This document shows positions 26,544 to 36,968 of a DNA stretch of 64,000 nucleotides, one piece after another. The position numbers and the translations under genes are program-made. Source of the stretch: Fundicoccus culcitae. GTDB taxonomy: Bacteria; Bacillota; Bacilli; Lactobacillales; Aerococcaceae. The notes below the pieces were generated by a model. The model saw nothing but the letters and a program-made list of their open reading frames with translations. It had not been told where the DNA came from and did not search any database. Each line of letters starts with the position of its first letter. The first letter of the stretch is position 1. The stretch is taken from positions 310,001 through 374,000 of the forward strand of contig NZ_CP102453.1 of the NCBI RefSeq assembly GCF_024661895.1. The letters are read 5' to 3'.

Positions 26544-28966
26544 TGCAATTATCCATGGAATGGTTAAATGATTTTTTAGATTTATCTAATTGGTCAGGTC
26601 AACAACTAGCGGATGCTATGTCTTTGACAGGTATCGAAGTTGAAGGGGTGGAAAATTTTGCTGACAACCTCTCACATTTAGTGGTTGGTCAAGTGGTGGA
26701 ATTAGCTCCTATGCCAGAGAGTGACCATTTAAAAATTACACAAGTAGATGTTGGTGGGGATAACTTATTACAAATCGTTTGTGGTGCTCCCAATGTTTAT
26801 CAAGGGGCAAAAGTAATTACAGCTATTGATGGGGCACAGTTACCCGGTGGCATTCAAATTACTAAAACACAATTGCGCGGTGTGGAATCTAACGGTATGC
26901 TATGTTCCTTACAAGAAATTGGCTTTAGTGATCGCGTCGTTGCGAAAAAATATGCCGATGGGATATTTATTTTGCCTGAAGACACACCGATTGGTGTTGA
27001 TGTCATTGAGTATTTAAAATTAGATGATCCTATTTTAGAGTTGTCAATCACACCCAACCGGGCTGATGCTTTAAGCATGCGGGGGTCGGCTTATGAGGTA
27101 GGAGCTATTGTCGAACAACATCCTCAATTTGAGTTGTTTGAAACCGAACGGCTTATCAGTCACTCGCCACGTTTGGATGATGTAACCATTGAGATTGAAA
27201 GTCCAGATTTATCTGAGTCGTATCAATTACGTTTAATCGAAAATGTCACGATTAAAGAAAGTCCATTATGGCTACAAGTTCGGTTGATGAAAGCGGGCAT
27301 ACGTCCGATTAATAATGTGGTGGATGCGACCAATTATTTCCTACTACTATATGGTCAGCCAATGCATGCTTTTGATTATGATCAATTAAAGAGCAAACAC
27401 ATTAAGGTTAAAAAAGCCGTGGACGGCAGTCGTTTTACTACCTTAGATGGCGTAGAACGCCTATTAACTGCTAATGATGTTCTGATTAAAGCCGACGATG
27501 AACCAATTGCCCTAGCAGGTGTTATGGGAGGTTTGGATTCGGAAGTAACGGATACGACCCAACATGTTTTACTAGAAACGGCCGTTTTTAATCCGTTGAA
27601 TGTTAGACAAACATCGAAGCAATTTAATTTACGTTCAGAATCAAGTTTACGTTTTGAAAAGGGCATTAATCTGGCGACGATTACAGAATCAGGTGAACAA
27701 GCAGCGGTATTTATTGCGAATTTAACAGCTGGTCAAGCGGTTGAATCCTATAAAGAAGCGAGTACTTTAGAAGTTACCGACAAGGAAATAGAGGTCCCAT
27801 TTGCAGCCATCAAAAACAAACTAGGCATTGAAATGAACCAAGACGAGTTGGTAAGTATTTTTGATCGCCTCGATTTTAAAGTCGTCATTGATAACGACAG
27901 CTTTACGGTGACCATCCCACCAAGACGTTGGGATATTAATATTGAAGCGGATGTTTTAGAGGAAATCGCACGTATTTATGGTTACGATAAAATACCTGTA
28001 ACCTTACCCATAGTGCCAAATACCCCAGGTAAATTGAGTACACGTAAGAAACGGATTCGTCAAATCCGCCATATCTTTGAAGGTTTTGGCCTCAATGAAG
28101 TGATTAGTTACGTTTTAACGTCTGAGGCTGAAGCGCAGTTAATTCATTCAAATACCTATCCTTTTGTTAAATTAGCCTTCCCAATGAGTGAAGAACGTTC
28201 TATACTACGTCAGAGCTTGTTTGCTAGTTTCCTAGAAATAGCACAATATAACCGTGCCCGTAAAAATAGCCCGTTAGCTTTTTATGAAGTCGGTAAAGTC
28301 TTTTACAATCAAGGTAGAAATATTCAGCCAATAGAAGCCGAACGACTAGCCATAATGCTTTCTGGTTCGCAACAATCTAGAAATTGGTTTGGTGAAGCAA
28401 CTAGCGTTGATTTTTATACCATCAAAGGCATGCTAGATACTTATTTTGCAACGATTCGATTAGATAAAGCCATTTCATACCAAGCTAACGAAGCGATGAC
28501 CGCCATGCATCCAGGACGGACGGCTGACATTATACTTGATGGAGCTGTGATTGGCTTTGTTGGTCAAATTCATCCAACAGTAGCCAAAAATCATGACTTA
28601 GAAGATAGTACTTTCTTTGCCGAATTGGATTTAGACGCTATCTTTAATTATCAAACAGAGCCAATTATTCAAAGTCCAATCCCTAAATATCCAGCCATTT
28701 CACGGGACATTGCCCTGTTAGTTAATGACAACCAAACACACGCTAGTCTTGAAACCCTTATTTATGAACAGGCTAGTTCATTGCTTAAATCCATTGAATT
28801 GTTTGATTTGTATCAAGGCGAGTCCATTCAAAGTGGTAAAGTATCATTGGCTTACCATTTAACCTTCCAAGATCCGAATCGAACATTAACCGATGACGAT
28901 GTGAATCAGGAAATGACTAAAATTACACAAGCCCTATTAACGATTGATGGTTTAGAAATCCGTTAA
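26543..28966 (+). CDS. pheT: Phenylalanyl-tRNA synthetase beta subunit
   Basis: Structural and editing subunit. Order of domains: N-terminal B1, a tRNA-binding OB fold (about residues 40-150, VGQVVELAPMPESDHLKITQ), B3/B4 editing domain (LRSESSLRFEKGIN), B5 DNA-binding-like fold (PPRRWDINIEADVLEEIARI), the catalytic-like core, and a C-terminal FDX-ACB domain (PKYPAISRDIALLVND). Length 807 is standard. ATG overlaps the last base of the pheS stop codon (TAATG), indicating coupled translation and 1:1 production. Confidence 0.97.
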   Translation: MQLSMEWLNDFLDLSNWSGQQLADAMSLTGIEVEGVENFADNLSHLVVGQVVELAPMPESDHLKITQVDVGGDNLLQIVCGAPNVYQGAKVITAIDGAQLPGGIQITKTQLRGVESNGMLCSLQEIGFSDRVVAKKYADGIFILPEDTPIGVDVIEYLKLDDPILELSITPNRADALSMRGSAYEVGAIVEQHPQFELFETERLISHSPRLDDVTIEIESPDLSESYQLRLIENVTIKESPLWLQVRLMKAGIRPINNVVDATNYFLLLYGQPMHAFDYDQLKSKHIKVKKAVDGSRFTTLDGVERLLTANDVLIKADDEPIALAGVMGGLDSEVTDTTQHVLLETAVFNPLNVRQTSKQFNLRSESSLRFEKGINLATITESGEQAAVFIANLTAGQAVESYKEASTLEVTDKEIEVPFAAIKNKLGIEMNQDELVSIFDRLDFKVVIDNDSFTVTIPPRRWDINIEADVLEEIARIYGYDKIPVTLPIVPNTPGKLSTRKKRIRQIRHIFEGFGLNEVISYVLTSEAEAQLIHSNTYPFVKLAFPMSEERSILRQSLFASFLEIAQYNRARKNSPLAFYEVGKVFYNQGRNIQPIEAERLAIMLSGSQQSRNWFGEATSVDFYTIKGMLDTYFATIRLDKAISYQANEAMTAMHPGRTADIILDGAVIGFVGQIHPTVAKNHDLEDSTFFAELDLDAIFNYQTEPIIQSPIPKYPAISRDIALLVNDNQTHASLETLIYEQASSLLKSIELFDLYQGESIQSGKVSLAYHLTFQDPNRTLTDDDVNQEMTKITQALLTIDGLEIR

Positions 28967-28982
28967 TAGTTAGGAGTTGACT

Positions 28983-29795
28983 ATGCGACTAGGTTTTATC
29001 TCGGACTTACATATTGATGTAAATCCTCAAGCAACAGCTGAAGACTATTTTGACGCTTTGGTTGAAATCATCAAGCAAATGCGTTTAGATATGTTTTTTA
29101 TTGGCGGCGACGTCGCCAATCATTATTCACTAACACTATCGTTTGTTGAAAACCTTCAAACACAATTACATATCCCTGTCTATTTTATCCCTGGTAATCA
29201 TGACTATTGGCAAATGGAGGGGATTGAACTAACAGGCAATCAAATCCATACTAAATTTGTTCAACATCCCCAGTCTTTATTAAATAAACCCTTAAAGCTT
29301 AACTTAGACGTGGGGCTTGTTGGTCATGTAGCTTGGTATAATCATGCTTACCACGCACCAGGCTTTAGTGAGGCAGAGTTAGATGCAGGTAAGTACCGTC
29401 ATGGACGTTGGCAAGATAAAGCTTATATTGAATGGGAACAATCAGACAAAGAACTCTCGAGTCAATTTGCTAAAGAAATACAAGCAGATATAGAAGCCGT
29501 CGGGTCTAAGCAGATAATCTTATTAACCCATATGATTACCTATCCAGGGTTTGTTGTTCCGATGCCTCATAAAGTCTTTGATTTCTTTAATGCCTTTATA
29601 GCTACGGATGATATTTTACCATTTTATCATCACTATCCTATCACACATAGTATTATGGGACATGTGCATTTTAGGGCACAAAGGGATTATCAACAAACGA
29701 AAATGATTGTTAATTCCTTAGGCTATGGCCGACAATGGTGGACAAAAAGTTTACGGGAAGAGCTTAAACAAAGTATTTATGTGATTAATGTCTAG
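28983..29795 (+). CDS. Calcineurin-like metallophosphoesterase
   Basis: Cytoplasmic phosphoesterase with a two-metal site. All five family motifs are present: ISDLHID (D8, H10), GGDVANH, GNHDYW, LTHMIT and GHVHFR. Length 270. ATG 28983 is chosen because TAGGAG lies six bases upstream; an in-frame TTG at 28977 abuts that site. It follows pheT by 16 bases and so probably shares the pheST transcript. The substrate is unknown; similar proteins occur as single genes in many lactic acid bacteria. The transcript ends at a hairpin that is also a CIRCE operator. Confidence 0.88.
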   Translation: MRLGFISDLHIDVNPQATAEDYFDALVEIIKQMRLDMFFIGGDVANHYSLTLSFVENLQTQLHIPVYFIPGNHDYWQMEGIELTGNQIHTKFVQHPQSLLNKPLKLNLDVGLVGHVAWYNHAYHAPGFSEAELDAGKYRHGRWQDKAYIEWEQSDKELSSQFAKEIQADIEAVGSKQIILLTHMITYPGFVVPMPHKVFDFFNAFIATDDILPFYHHYPITHSIMGHVHFRAQRDYQQTKMIVNSLGYGRQWWTKSLREELKQSIYVINV

Positions 29796-29820
29796 CCTGA
29801 AAATATTCAAAAGCACTGAA

Positions 29821-29855
29821 TTAGCACTCTACTACATAGAGTGCTAATTTTTTTG
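29821..29855 (+). promoter_or_regulatory. Perfect CIRCE element doubling as terminator
   Basis: TTAGCACTC, nine bases, GAGTGCTAA (29821-29847) is a perfect CIRCE, the HrcA binding site. It is followed directly by a run of T, so in RNA it is also an intrinsic terminator for the upstream metallophosphoesterase transcript. It lies 28 bases upstream of the hrcA -35 box. Confidence 0.92.
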
Positions 29856-29874
29856 TTTTTTTTGCTAAAAACAC

Positions 29875-29903
29875 TTGACAAGCCTTGTGAAACCATGTAT
29901 TAT
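29875..29903 (+). promoter_or_regulatory. Promoter of the hrcA operon
   Basis: TTGACA (29875-29880), 17-base spacer, TATTAT (29898-29903). A standard housekeeping sigma promoter placed between two CIRCE elements. Confidence 0.88.
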
Positions 29904-29912
29904 ATAGATATG

Positions 29913-29939
29913 TTAGCACTCTGATTAAATAAGTGCTAA
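29913..29939 (+). promoter_or_regulatory. Second CIRCE operator, one mismatch
   Basis: TTAGCACTC, nine bases, AAGTGCTAA; only the first base of the right arm deviates. It covers the region just after transcription start, where HrcA binding blocks transcription. Confidence 0.92.
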
Positions 29940-29954
29940 AAGTGAGGTGAGGAG

Positions 29955-30968
29955 ATGTTAACACCGAGACAACAACAGATACTTACTCTGATTGTTCAGC
30001 TCTACGGTGAACTAGAAGAACCAATTGGCTCAAAGACTTTACTAAAAGAAAGTCCACTTGATGTTAGTTCGGCGACCGTACGTAATGAGATGAAAATCCT
30101 TGAAGATCAGGGATATTTAGTCAAAGCGCACACGTCCAGTGGACGGATACCGTCGTTTGAAGGTTACCATTTATACGTCAATCATTTAATTTCGGATAAA
30201 CAACCGACTAACTTATTGGAACAAGATAGTGAAGCATTTAATTCGCTGTTTCGCGAAAGACTTAGTGACCCCATTCAGCTTGCTCAGATGGCAGCAAACA
30301 TTTTAGTGGAGTTAACCGGCTATGCCGCAGTTGTCTTAAACCGAACAGGTGAGAAGCACTATATTAAAGAGTTTCGACTCGTGTATTTAAATGATTATAG
30401 TGTAATTGCGACACTGCTTACTGATCAAGGTCATGTCGAGAGTCAGTTATTTAATTTGAATTATCAAATTCCAAAAGACGCCATCAATCAAGTTTCAGAA
30501 TTAATCAATTCAGAATTAAATGAACTATCACTTGAAGCTGCTTCTCAGAAGTTAAAACTAACAATCCCGATGCTAACTCAAAGGATTGTAGGCTATCAAT
30601 TAAATTTTTCAAGTTTAATTGATAAAACTAGCCACACATTACAAAGTCAACGCTATTATGTCGTTGGCAAAAATAATTTGCTGGATTTGGTCGATCAGAC
30701 ATCTGGCCCAAATCTAAAAGAGCTGTTCAATTTACTTGACGGATCGCCTAAAATGCTTCAATTATTAGAAAGTCGTCAAGATGGCGTGGAAGTCCTGTTT
30801 GACCAAGAAATCTTAAATAACCAACTAAATCGATTATCCTTAGTGACAGGTACATACAAAGCTAATGAGCTATCTATTACCGTTGGTTTGTTAGGTCCAA
30901 CAACCATGCCGTTTGATCGGATTATTGCTATTGTTGAAAAGATGATCGACGAGCTATCAAGAATATAA
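29955..30968 (+). CDS. hrcA: Heat-inducible transcription repressor HrcA
   Basis: Represses class I heat-shock genes by binding CIRCE; folding of HrcA depends on GroEL. The N-terminal winged helix (LTPRQQQILTLIVQLYGE, then EPIGSKTL and SSATVRNEMKILEDQGYL) is characteristic, with HTSSGRIPS completing it. A GAF-like domain and dimerisation region follow. Length 337 is normal. GAGGTGAGGAG precedes the ATG. First gene of hrcA-grpE-dnaK, with two CIRCE sites in its own control region. Confidence 0.97.
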   Translation: MLTPRQQQILTLIVQLYGELEEPIGSKTLLKESPLDVSSATVRNEMKILEDQGYLVKAHTSSGRIPSFEGYHLYVNHLISDKQPTNLLEQDSEAFNSLFRERLSDPIQLAQMAANILVELTGYAAVVLNRTGEKHYIKEFRLVYLNDYSVIATLLTDQGHVESQLFNLNYQIPKDAINQVSELINSELNELSLEAASQKLKLTIPMLTQRIVGYQLNFSSLIDKTSHTLQSQRYYVVGKNNLLDLVDQTSGPNLKELFNLLDGSPKMLQLLESRQDGVEVLFDQEILNNQLNRLSLVTGTYKANELSITVGLLGPTTMPFDRIIAIVEKMIDELSRI

Positions 30969-30990
30969 TGAAATTAGAGGAGGGTATCGA

Positions 30991-31569
30991 TTGGCTGAAG
31001 AAAACAATCAAAATATAAATAAAGAAGAAGAAATCCTTGATTCTCAAATGACTGAGGTAACCCCCGATATCGAAGATGCAAATCTTGAAGATGTTGAGGA
31101 AGCCCCGGTTGTAGAAGAGGATGAAACAACTAAATTAGAAAAAGAAATCGAAGCACTTGAAGAAAAAAATCTACGTTTGCAGGCTGAAATTGCTAATATG
31201 CAACGTAGAAATAACTTAGATCGTCAGGATGCCGCTAAATATCGCTCACAAAAATTAGCATCTCAGCTATTAGATGTAGTGGATAATTTAGAACGTGCGT
31301 TAAGCACAGAATCACAAAGTGAAGATGCATTAGCTATCAAAAAAGGGGTAGAAATGGTTTATAACCAACTACTAAATGCTTTTAATAGCGAAGAAATTAA
31401 AATACTAGACCCATTGAATGAACCGTTTAATCCAACTTATCATCAAGCAGTTAGCACTATGCCAGCTGAAGAAGGACAAGAAAGCGATATTGTTGTTAAA
31501 GTGTTACAAAAAGGGTATAGTATACACGATCGTGTGTTAAGACCAGCAATGGTTATCGTAAGTGCATAA
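30991..31569 (+). CDS. grpE: Nucleotide exchange factor GrpE
   Basis: Releases ADP from DnaK. It has an acidic N-terminal tail of about 45 residues and a long dimerising helix (EKEIEALEEKNLRLQAEIAN, followed by MQRRN). The C-terminal beta domain contains FNPTYHQAV and the signature VVKVLQKGYSIHDRVLRPAMV. TTG start with GAGGAGGG seven bases upstream; no ATG alternative fits. Sits 22 bases after hrcA in the heat-shock operon. Confidence 0.96.
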   Translation: MAEENNQNINKEEEILDSQMTEVTPDIEDANLEDVEEAPVVEEDETTKLEKEIEALEEKNLRLQAEIANMQRRNNLDRQDAAKYRSQKLASQLLDVVDNLERALSTESQSEDALAIKKGVEMVYNQLLNAFNSEEIKILDPLNEPFNPTYHQAVSTMPAEEGQESDIVVKVLQKGYSIHDRVLRPAMVIVSA

Positions 31570-31590
31570 AATTAGAAAATAAGGAGTTAA

Positions 31591-33423
<1,833 letters not shown>

Positions 33424-33447
33424 TACCTCTCATATTGAGCATGCTTG

Positions 33448-33477
33448 GAAACCAAGGATCTTTTTTCCTTGGTTTTC
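33448..33477 (+). terminator. Hairpin between dnaK and dnaJ
   Basis: GAAACCAAGGA (33448-33458) pairs with TCCTTGGTTTTC (33466-33477); the loop is all T plus one C. The following sequence is only moderately T-rich, so termination may be partial and part of dnaJ transcription may come from read-through. Confidence 0.65.
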
Positions 33478-33571
33478 ATTCTTTAAGGTAAATTTAAGGT
33501 GTATTTTTTCAGAAAAATGCTAATATTATGTAGAGTAAAATTATTCCAATATTTTGATGAGGAGGTAGAAT

Positions 33572-34714
33572 ATGGCAGATAAACGTGATTATTATGATGT
33601 CTTAGGCGTATCACGTGATGCATCTGATGATGAGATTAAAAAAGCTTATCGTAAATTATCAAAAAAATACCATCCGGATATTAATAAAGAAGCTGATGCA
33701 GACAAAAAATTCAAAGAAGTCACTGAAGCTTATGAAGTATTGAGTGATTCGCAAAAGAGAGCGGCATATGACCAATATGGACATGCAGCCAACGATCCAA
33801 ACTTTAATAGTGGATTTGGTGGGTTCAGTGGTGGAACAGGTGGTTTCTCCGGTTTTGATGATATTTTCGATACATTCTTTGGAGGATCTACGGGCAGTCG
33901 AACCAGTCGTAATCCAAACGCTCCCCGACAAGGGAGTGACTTACAATATACGGTCACATTGACATTTGAAGAAGCGATTTTTGGTAAAGAAGAAACGATT
34001 AATTATCAACGCCGTGAAGAATGTCATACTTGTCATGGCTCGGGTGCAAAACCAGGGACTAGCCCTGAAACATGTCATAAGTGCCATGGTAGTGGTGTAA
34101 CTCAAGTAGAACGTAATACGCCATTTGGACGTGTTATGACACAAGCTACGTGTGATGTATGTAATGGGACAGGTACAGAAATCAAAGAAAAATGTCCATC
34201 TTGTCATGGTAGTGGAACTGAAACACATCAACATTCAGTTAAAGTAACTGTACCCGCTGGTGTGGAATCAGATCAACAAATGCGATTAAGTGGACAAGGT
34301 GAAGCAGGAACGAATGGTGGTCCTTACGGAGATTTATACGTTGTTTTCCAAGTGAAAGAAAGTGATAAATTTGAACGTGATGGGACTGAAATTTATTATG
34401 ACTTACCTATTTCATTCTCACAAGCCGCTTTGGGTGACGAAGTAAAAGTACCAACGGTTCATGGCAATGTTAAATTGAAAATCCCTGCTGGAACGCAAAC
34501 AAACACCACCTTTAGACTTAAAGGTAAAGGTGCTCCAAGCGTAAGAGGTGGCTACACCGGTGACCAACATGTAACGGTTAACGTTGTAACACCGAAGAAA
34601 TTATCGGATAAAGAAAAAGAATTGTTTGCTGAATTAGCAAGATTATCAGGTAGTGATGTAAAAGGTTCCGACTCTGGATTCTTTGATCGAATAAAAGATG
34701 TATTTGATAAATAA
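33572..34714 (+). CDS. dnaJ: Chaperone protein DnaJ (Hsp40)
   Basis: Co-chaperone that stimulates DnaK ATPase. It has a J domain with HPD at residues 34-36, a Gly/Phe-rich linker, and four zinc-binding CxxCxGxG-type motifs ([32 protein letters not shown]). Two C-terminal beta domains follow. At 380 residues it is a full-length type I DnaJ. GAGGAGG precedes the ATG. It is separated from dnaK by 148 bases with a hairpin; I see no CIRCE directly upstream, so it may depend on read-through or its own promoter. Confidence 0.97.
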   Translation: MADKRDYYDVLGVSRDASDDEIKKAYRKLSKKYHPDINKEADADKKFKEVTEAYEVLSDSQKRAAYDQYGHAANDPNFNSGFGGFSGGTGGFSGFDDIFDTFFGGSTGSRTSRNPNAPRQGSDLQYTVTLTFEEAIFGKEETINYQRREECHTCHGSGAKPGTSPETCHKCHGSGVTQVERNTPFGRVMTQATCDVCNGTGTEIKEKCPSCHGSGTETHQHSVKVTVPAGVESDQQMRLSGQGEAGTNGGPYGDLYVVFQVKESDKFERDGTEIYYDLPISFSQAALGDEVKVPTVHGNVKLKIPAGTQTNTTFRLKGKGAPSVRGGYTGDQHVTVNVVTPKKLSDKEKELFAELARLSGSDVKGSDSGFFDRIKDVFDK

Positions 34715-34717
34715 CAA

Positions 34718-34760
34718 AAAGACGTTAAATCTCCCTTTGGAGTATTTAACGTCTTTTTTG
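34718..34760. terminator. Bidirectional terminator after dnaJ
   Basis: AAAGACGTTAAAT and ATTTAACGTCTTT pair over 13 bp, and inner CTCC/GGAG extends the stem; T run on one side, A run on the other. It serves dnaJ and the convergent Mga-like gene ending at 34767. Confidence 0.88.
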
Positions 34761-34766
34761 TCTTTA

Positions 34767-36299
34767 TTAGTTAATTGGAAAATCAGCCTGGTCATTTTGG
34801 GCGCTAATACGTTCATCAATAATGGTTCTTATACTATCTTCAATTTGTTGCATATTTTGTGCCGTAGGAAAATGTTCGATCATTATGACTTCTTTATTGA
34901 TACCTTCTGGAAGCGTAAAATTAGTAATGATTATGTCTGTGTCAAGCTTGTTTAGTATTTCTGTAGTGATGATAAATTCTTTATAGATATTAAATTTAGG
35001 CGAAATCTTTACCTGTGAACTTATAAACTCCGCTAACATTTGGGCATGAGAAGTATGCCCATCACTAATAATTGTAATTTTTACCGAATAGTACACTTCG
35101 TTCAATTGGGTAATTAAATTTTCCCAATAGGTAAGAATAGTATAGGTCAAATGATTGATTTTATCTTCGGCTTGGTTCAGCCCCATAAGTGATCTGAATT
35201 TTTTGACAATTGAACGGGTAGAACGATAAACATATGGAAATTTCTTTTTAAATTCATTAAGGAAGATACGATTTCTATCAAAAAGGATAAATAAATTATT
35301 CGGATCATTATCTTCAATAGAAGACGTCCCAATCATAGCTAGACTAAAATAATCAGCGTTGACCGTTATATTTAAACTATCTGCCAATTTTATAAAATTC
35401 TCTTCCAAAAAAGTGACAGCCGTATTTAATTTTATGTCTTCTTTGCGTAATTCATTCAGTTTTTCCATAGTCCATGTACGCTCAAAATTTAAATAAGGTG
35501 TATATAATTGGATGAGAGATTCAGGAGTGACTGGAACTGCTTTAACATTCTTAAGAGCAGAAAAACTTGATAAATCGCGTGAATTAAGTGCATGGGTAAT
35601 TTGTGATACCCAGGGTGAGTCTAAGTAGACCATATCAATGAGATGTCCATGTTGATAGCGAATGCGATTTACTGCGATGACAATTTTTATTGATTCGAAG
35701 TAAGCATAATCTATATTGACATCAAGTTTTTCAGGGAGAATTTGAAATAAACTTATAAAGGCTTGATTAATGGCTTCTTCATCTGTTCCCTTAAAAGGCC
35801 ATTCAACAATTGAATAGGTTTCCTTAAAATAGGCAGAGTAAAAATTTCGGATAAAATGTTCATTTCCAACCACTTGACATGGATTAGTTTCGATATTTGC
35901 ATGATAGTCAGTGCTTAAAATTTTATTTATCTGTTGAATTGTTCGATAAGTAGAGGAAGCACTCACGAAGAGCTTTTCAGCTAAATCATCAACCGACATG
36001 GTTTCATCAAAGAAAATAAGTTCCATCAACTTAAAAGGGATTGATTCTTTTAAAATTTGACGATAGACGGATTTTAAACCAAAGTTTTTATTTAAAAGTA
36101 TCCTGACGCCATTATGGTTTGTTTCAATAGTGAATTCATTAAAAGTGTTTTTTAAAAATAAAATATCTTCGCGAATCGTTCGTTCAGATGAATGCAATTG
36201 TTTAGCTATGGTAGCAATATTCTCCCAATCATCTTTTTCGATTAATGCTTCAATTATGTTTAAGCGGCGTAATTCGCTGGTTTTCATTAATCTTCTCAT
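34767..36299 (-). CDS. Mga-family transcriptional regulator
   Basis: DNA-binding regulator of 510 residues with two N-terminal winged-helix units: residues about 8-60 (LRRLNIIEALIEKDDWENIA) and about 90-150 (MSVDDLAEKLFVSASSTYRT). The central region looks like the PRD-type folds, and the C-terminal part is EIIB-like, with VKITIISDGHTSHAQMLAEF. This is the Mga/AtxA layout; such proteins activate surface-protein and virulence genes in streptococci and bacilli and are tuned by PTS phosphorylation. GGAAGGGG precedes the ATG. It is divergent from the giant LPxTG gene across 669 bases, which suggests that gene as its target; this is inference. Confidence 0.85.
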   Translation of the reverse strand: MRRLMKTSELRRLNIIEALIEKDDWENIATIAKQLHSSERTIREDILFLKNTFNEFTIETNHNGVRILLNKNFGLKSVYRQILKESIPFKLMELIFFDETMSVDDLAEKLFVSASSTYRTIQQINKILSTDYHANIETNPCQVVGNEHFIRNFYSAYFKETYSIVEWPFKGTDEEAINQAFISLFQILPEKLDVNIDYAYFESIKIVIAVNRIRYQHGHLIDMVYLDSPWVSQITHALNSRDLSSFSALKNVKAVPVTPESLIQLYTPYLNFERTWTMEKLNELRKEDIKLNTAVTFLEENFIKLADSLNITVNADYFSLAMIGTSSIEDNDPNNLFILFDRNRIFLNEFKKKFPYVYRSTRSIVKKFRSLMGLNQAEDKINHLTYTILTYWENLITQLNEVYYSVKITIISDGHTSHAQMLAEFISSQVKISPKFNIYKEFIITTEILNKLDTDIIITNFTLPEGINKEVIMIEHFPTAQNMQQIEDSIRTIIDERISAQNDQADFPIN

Positions 36300-36968
36300 A
36301 CTAAACCCCTTCCATATAAACTATTTAATTAATTGTATCAATTAGAAGTTTGGATTTCAATGAGATTTATCATAAAAGTCTGTATATACACAACTATATG
36401 ATAATTTAATCTCAGAAATCATTTTCTTTTAATTGGTTTAAATAAAATTATATTAATCTATGTCAAAATTTGATAATACATTATGAGATTTATGCGGCTT
36501 TTGAAAAAATGTTTCAAATAGTTATTCAATTTGCTCTAACTAATTTAATATTAATAATTGGACGACTACAAGAGTTTAAATATTAATTTAATTTATAGCG
36601 AATTTCTAATAATATAAAAGTTATAACATGATCATATTCATTTATCGCTTTAATATAAACATTGATATTTTCTGTGATTTAAACATGCGGAATACATTTT
36701 ATATTTAATATTTATCACTTTCAGCTGAACTGTTTACAAATTCTCAAATATTACCTATCCGGAACAAAAACATGAAAATAAAAGGGTTTTTAGAATTGTT
36801 ATAATTTTATATGGCACTGTTTACTTTGTTGAAAATGATTGTTGTTATCTGTTTTGTTCAATTAGGGGAGGGTTTTTAAATACAATATTTTACTTGATGA
36901 TTTTCGGACAACATTTTTGTTTTCCAAATGAGTTAAAACCAATAAAGTATAGAAAGTAGGGGAAATAT
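36300..36968. other. AT-rich intergenic region between mga-like gene and adhesin
   Basis: A 669-base control region, over 75% A+T by eye, with no open frame that has a ribosome site. TATAAT-like boxes occur (for example in ATTGTTATAATTTTATA at about 36797) but without a convincing -35, as is common for promoters that need an activator. The G-rich AGGGGAGGG at about 36864 is conspicuous. No inverted repeat stood out clearly. Presumably it holds both divergent promoters and regulator binding sites. Confidence 0.5.

Noticed and set aside
29821-29847. Plain intrinsic terminator only
   Set aside because: The arms match CIRCE exactly with a nine-base gap in front of hrcA, so it is annotated as an operator that also can terminate.
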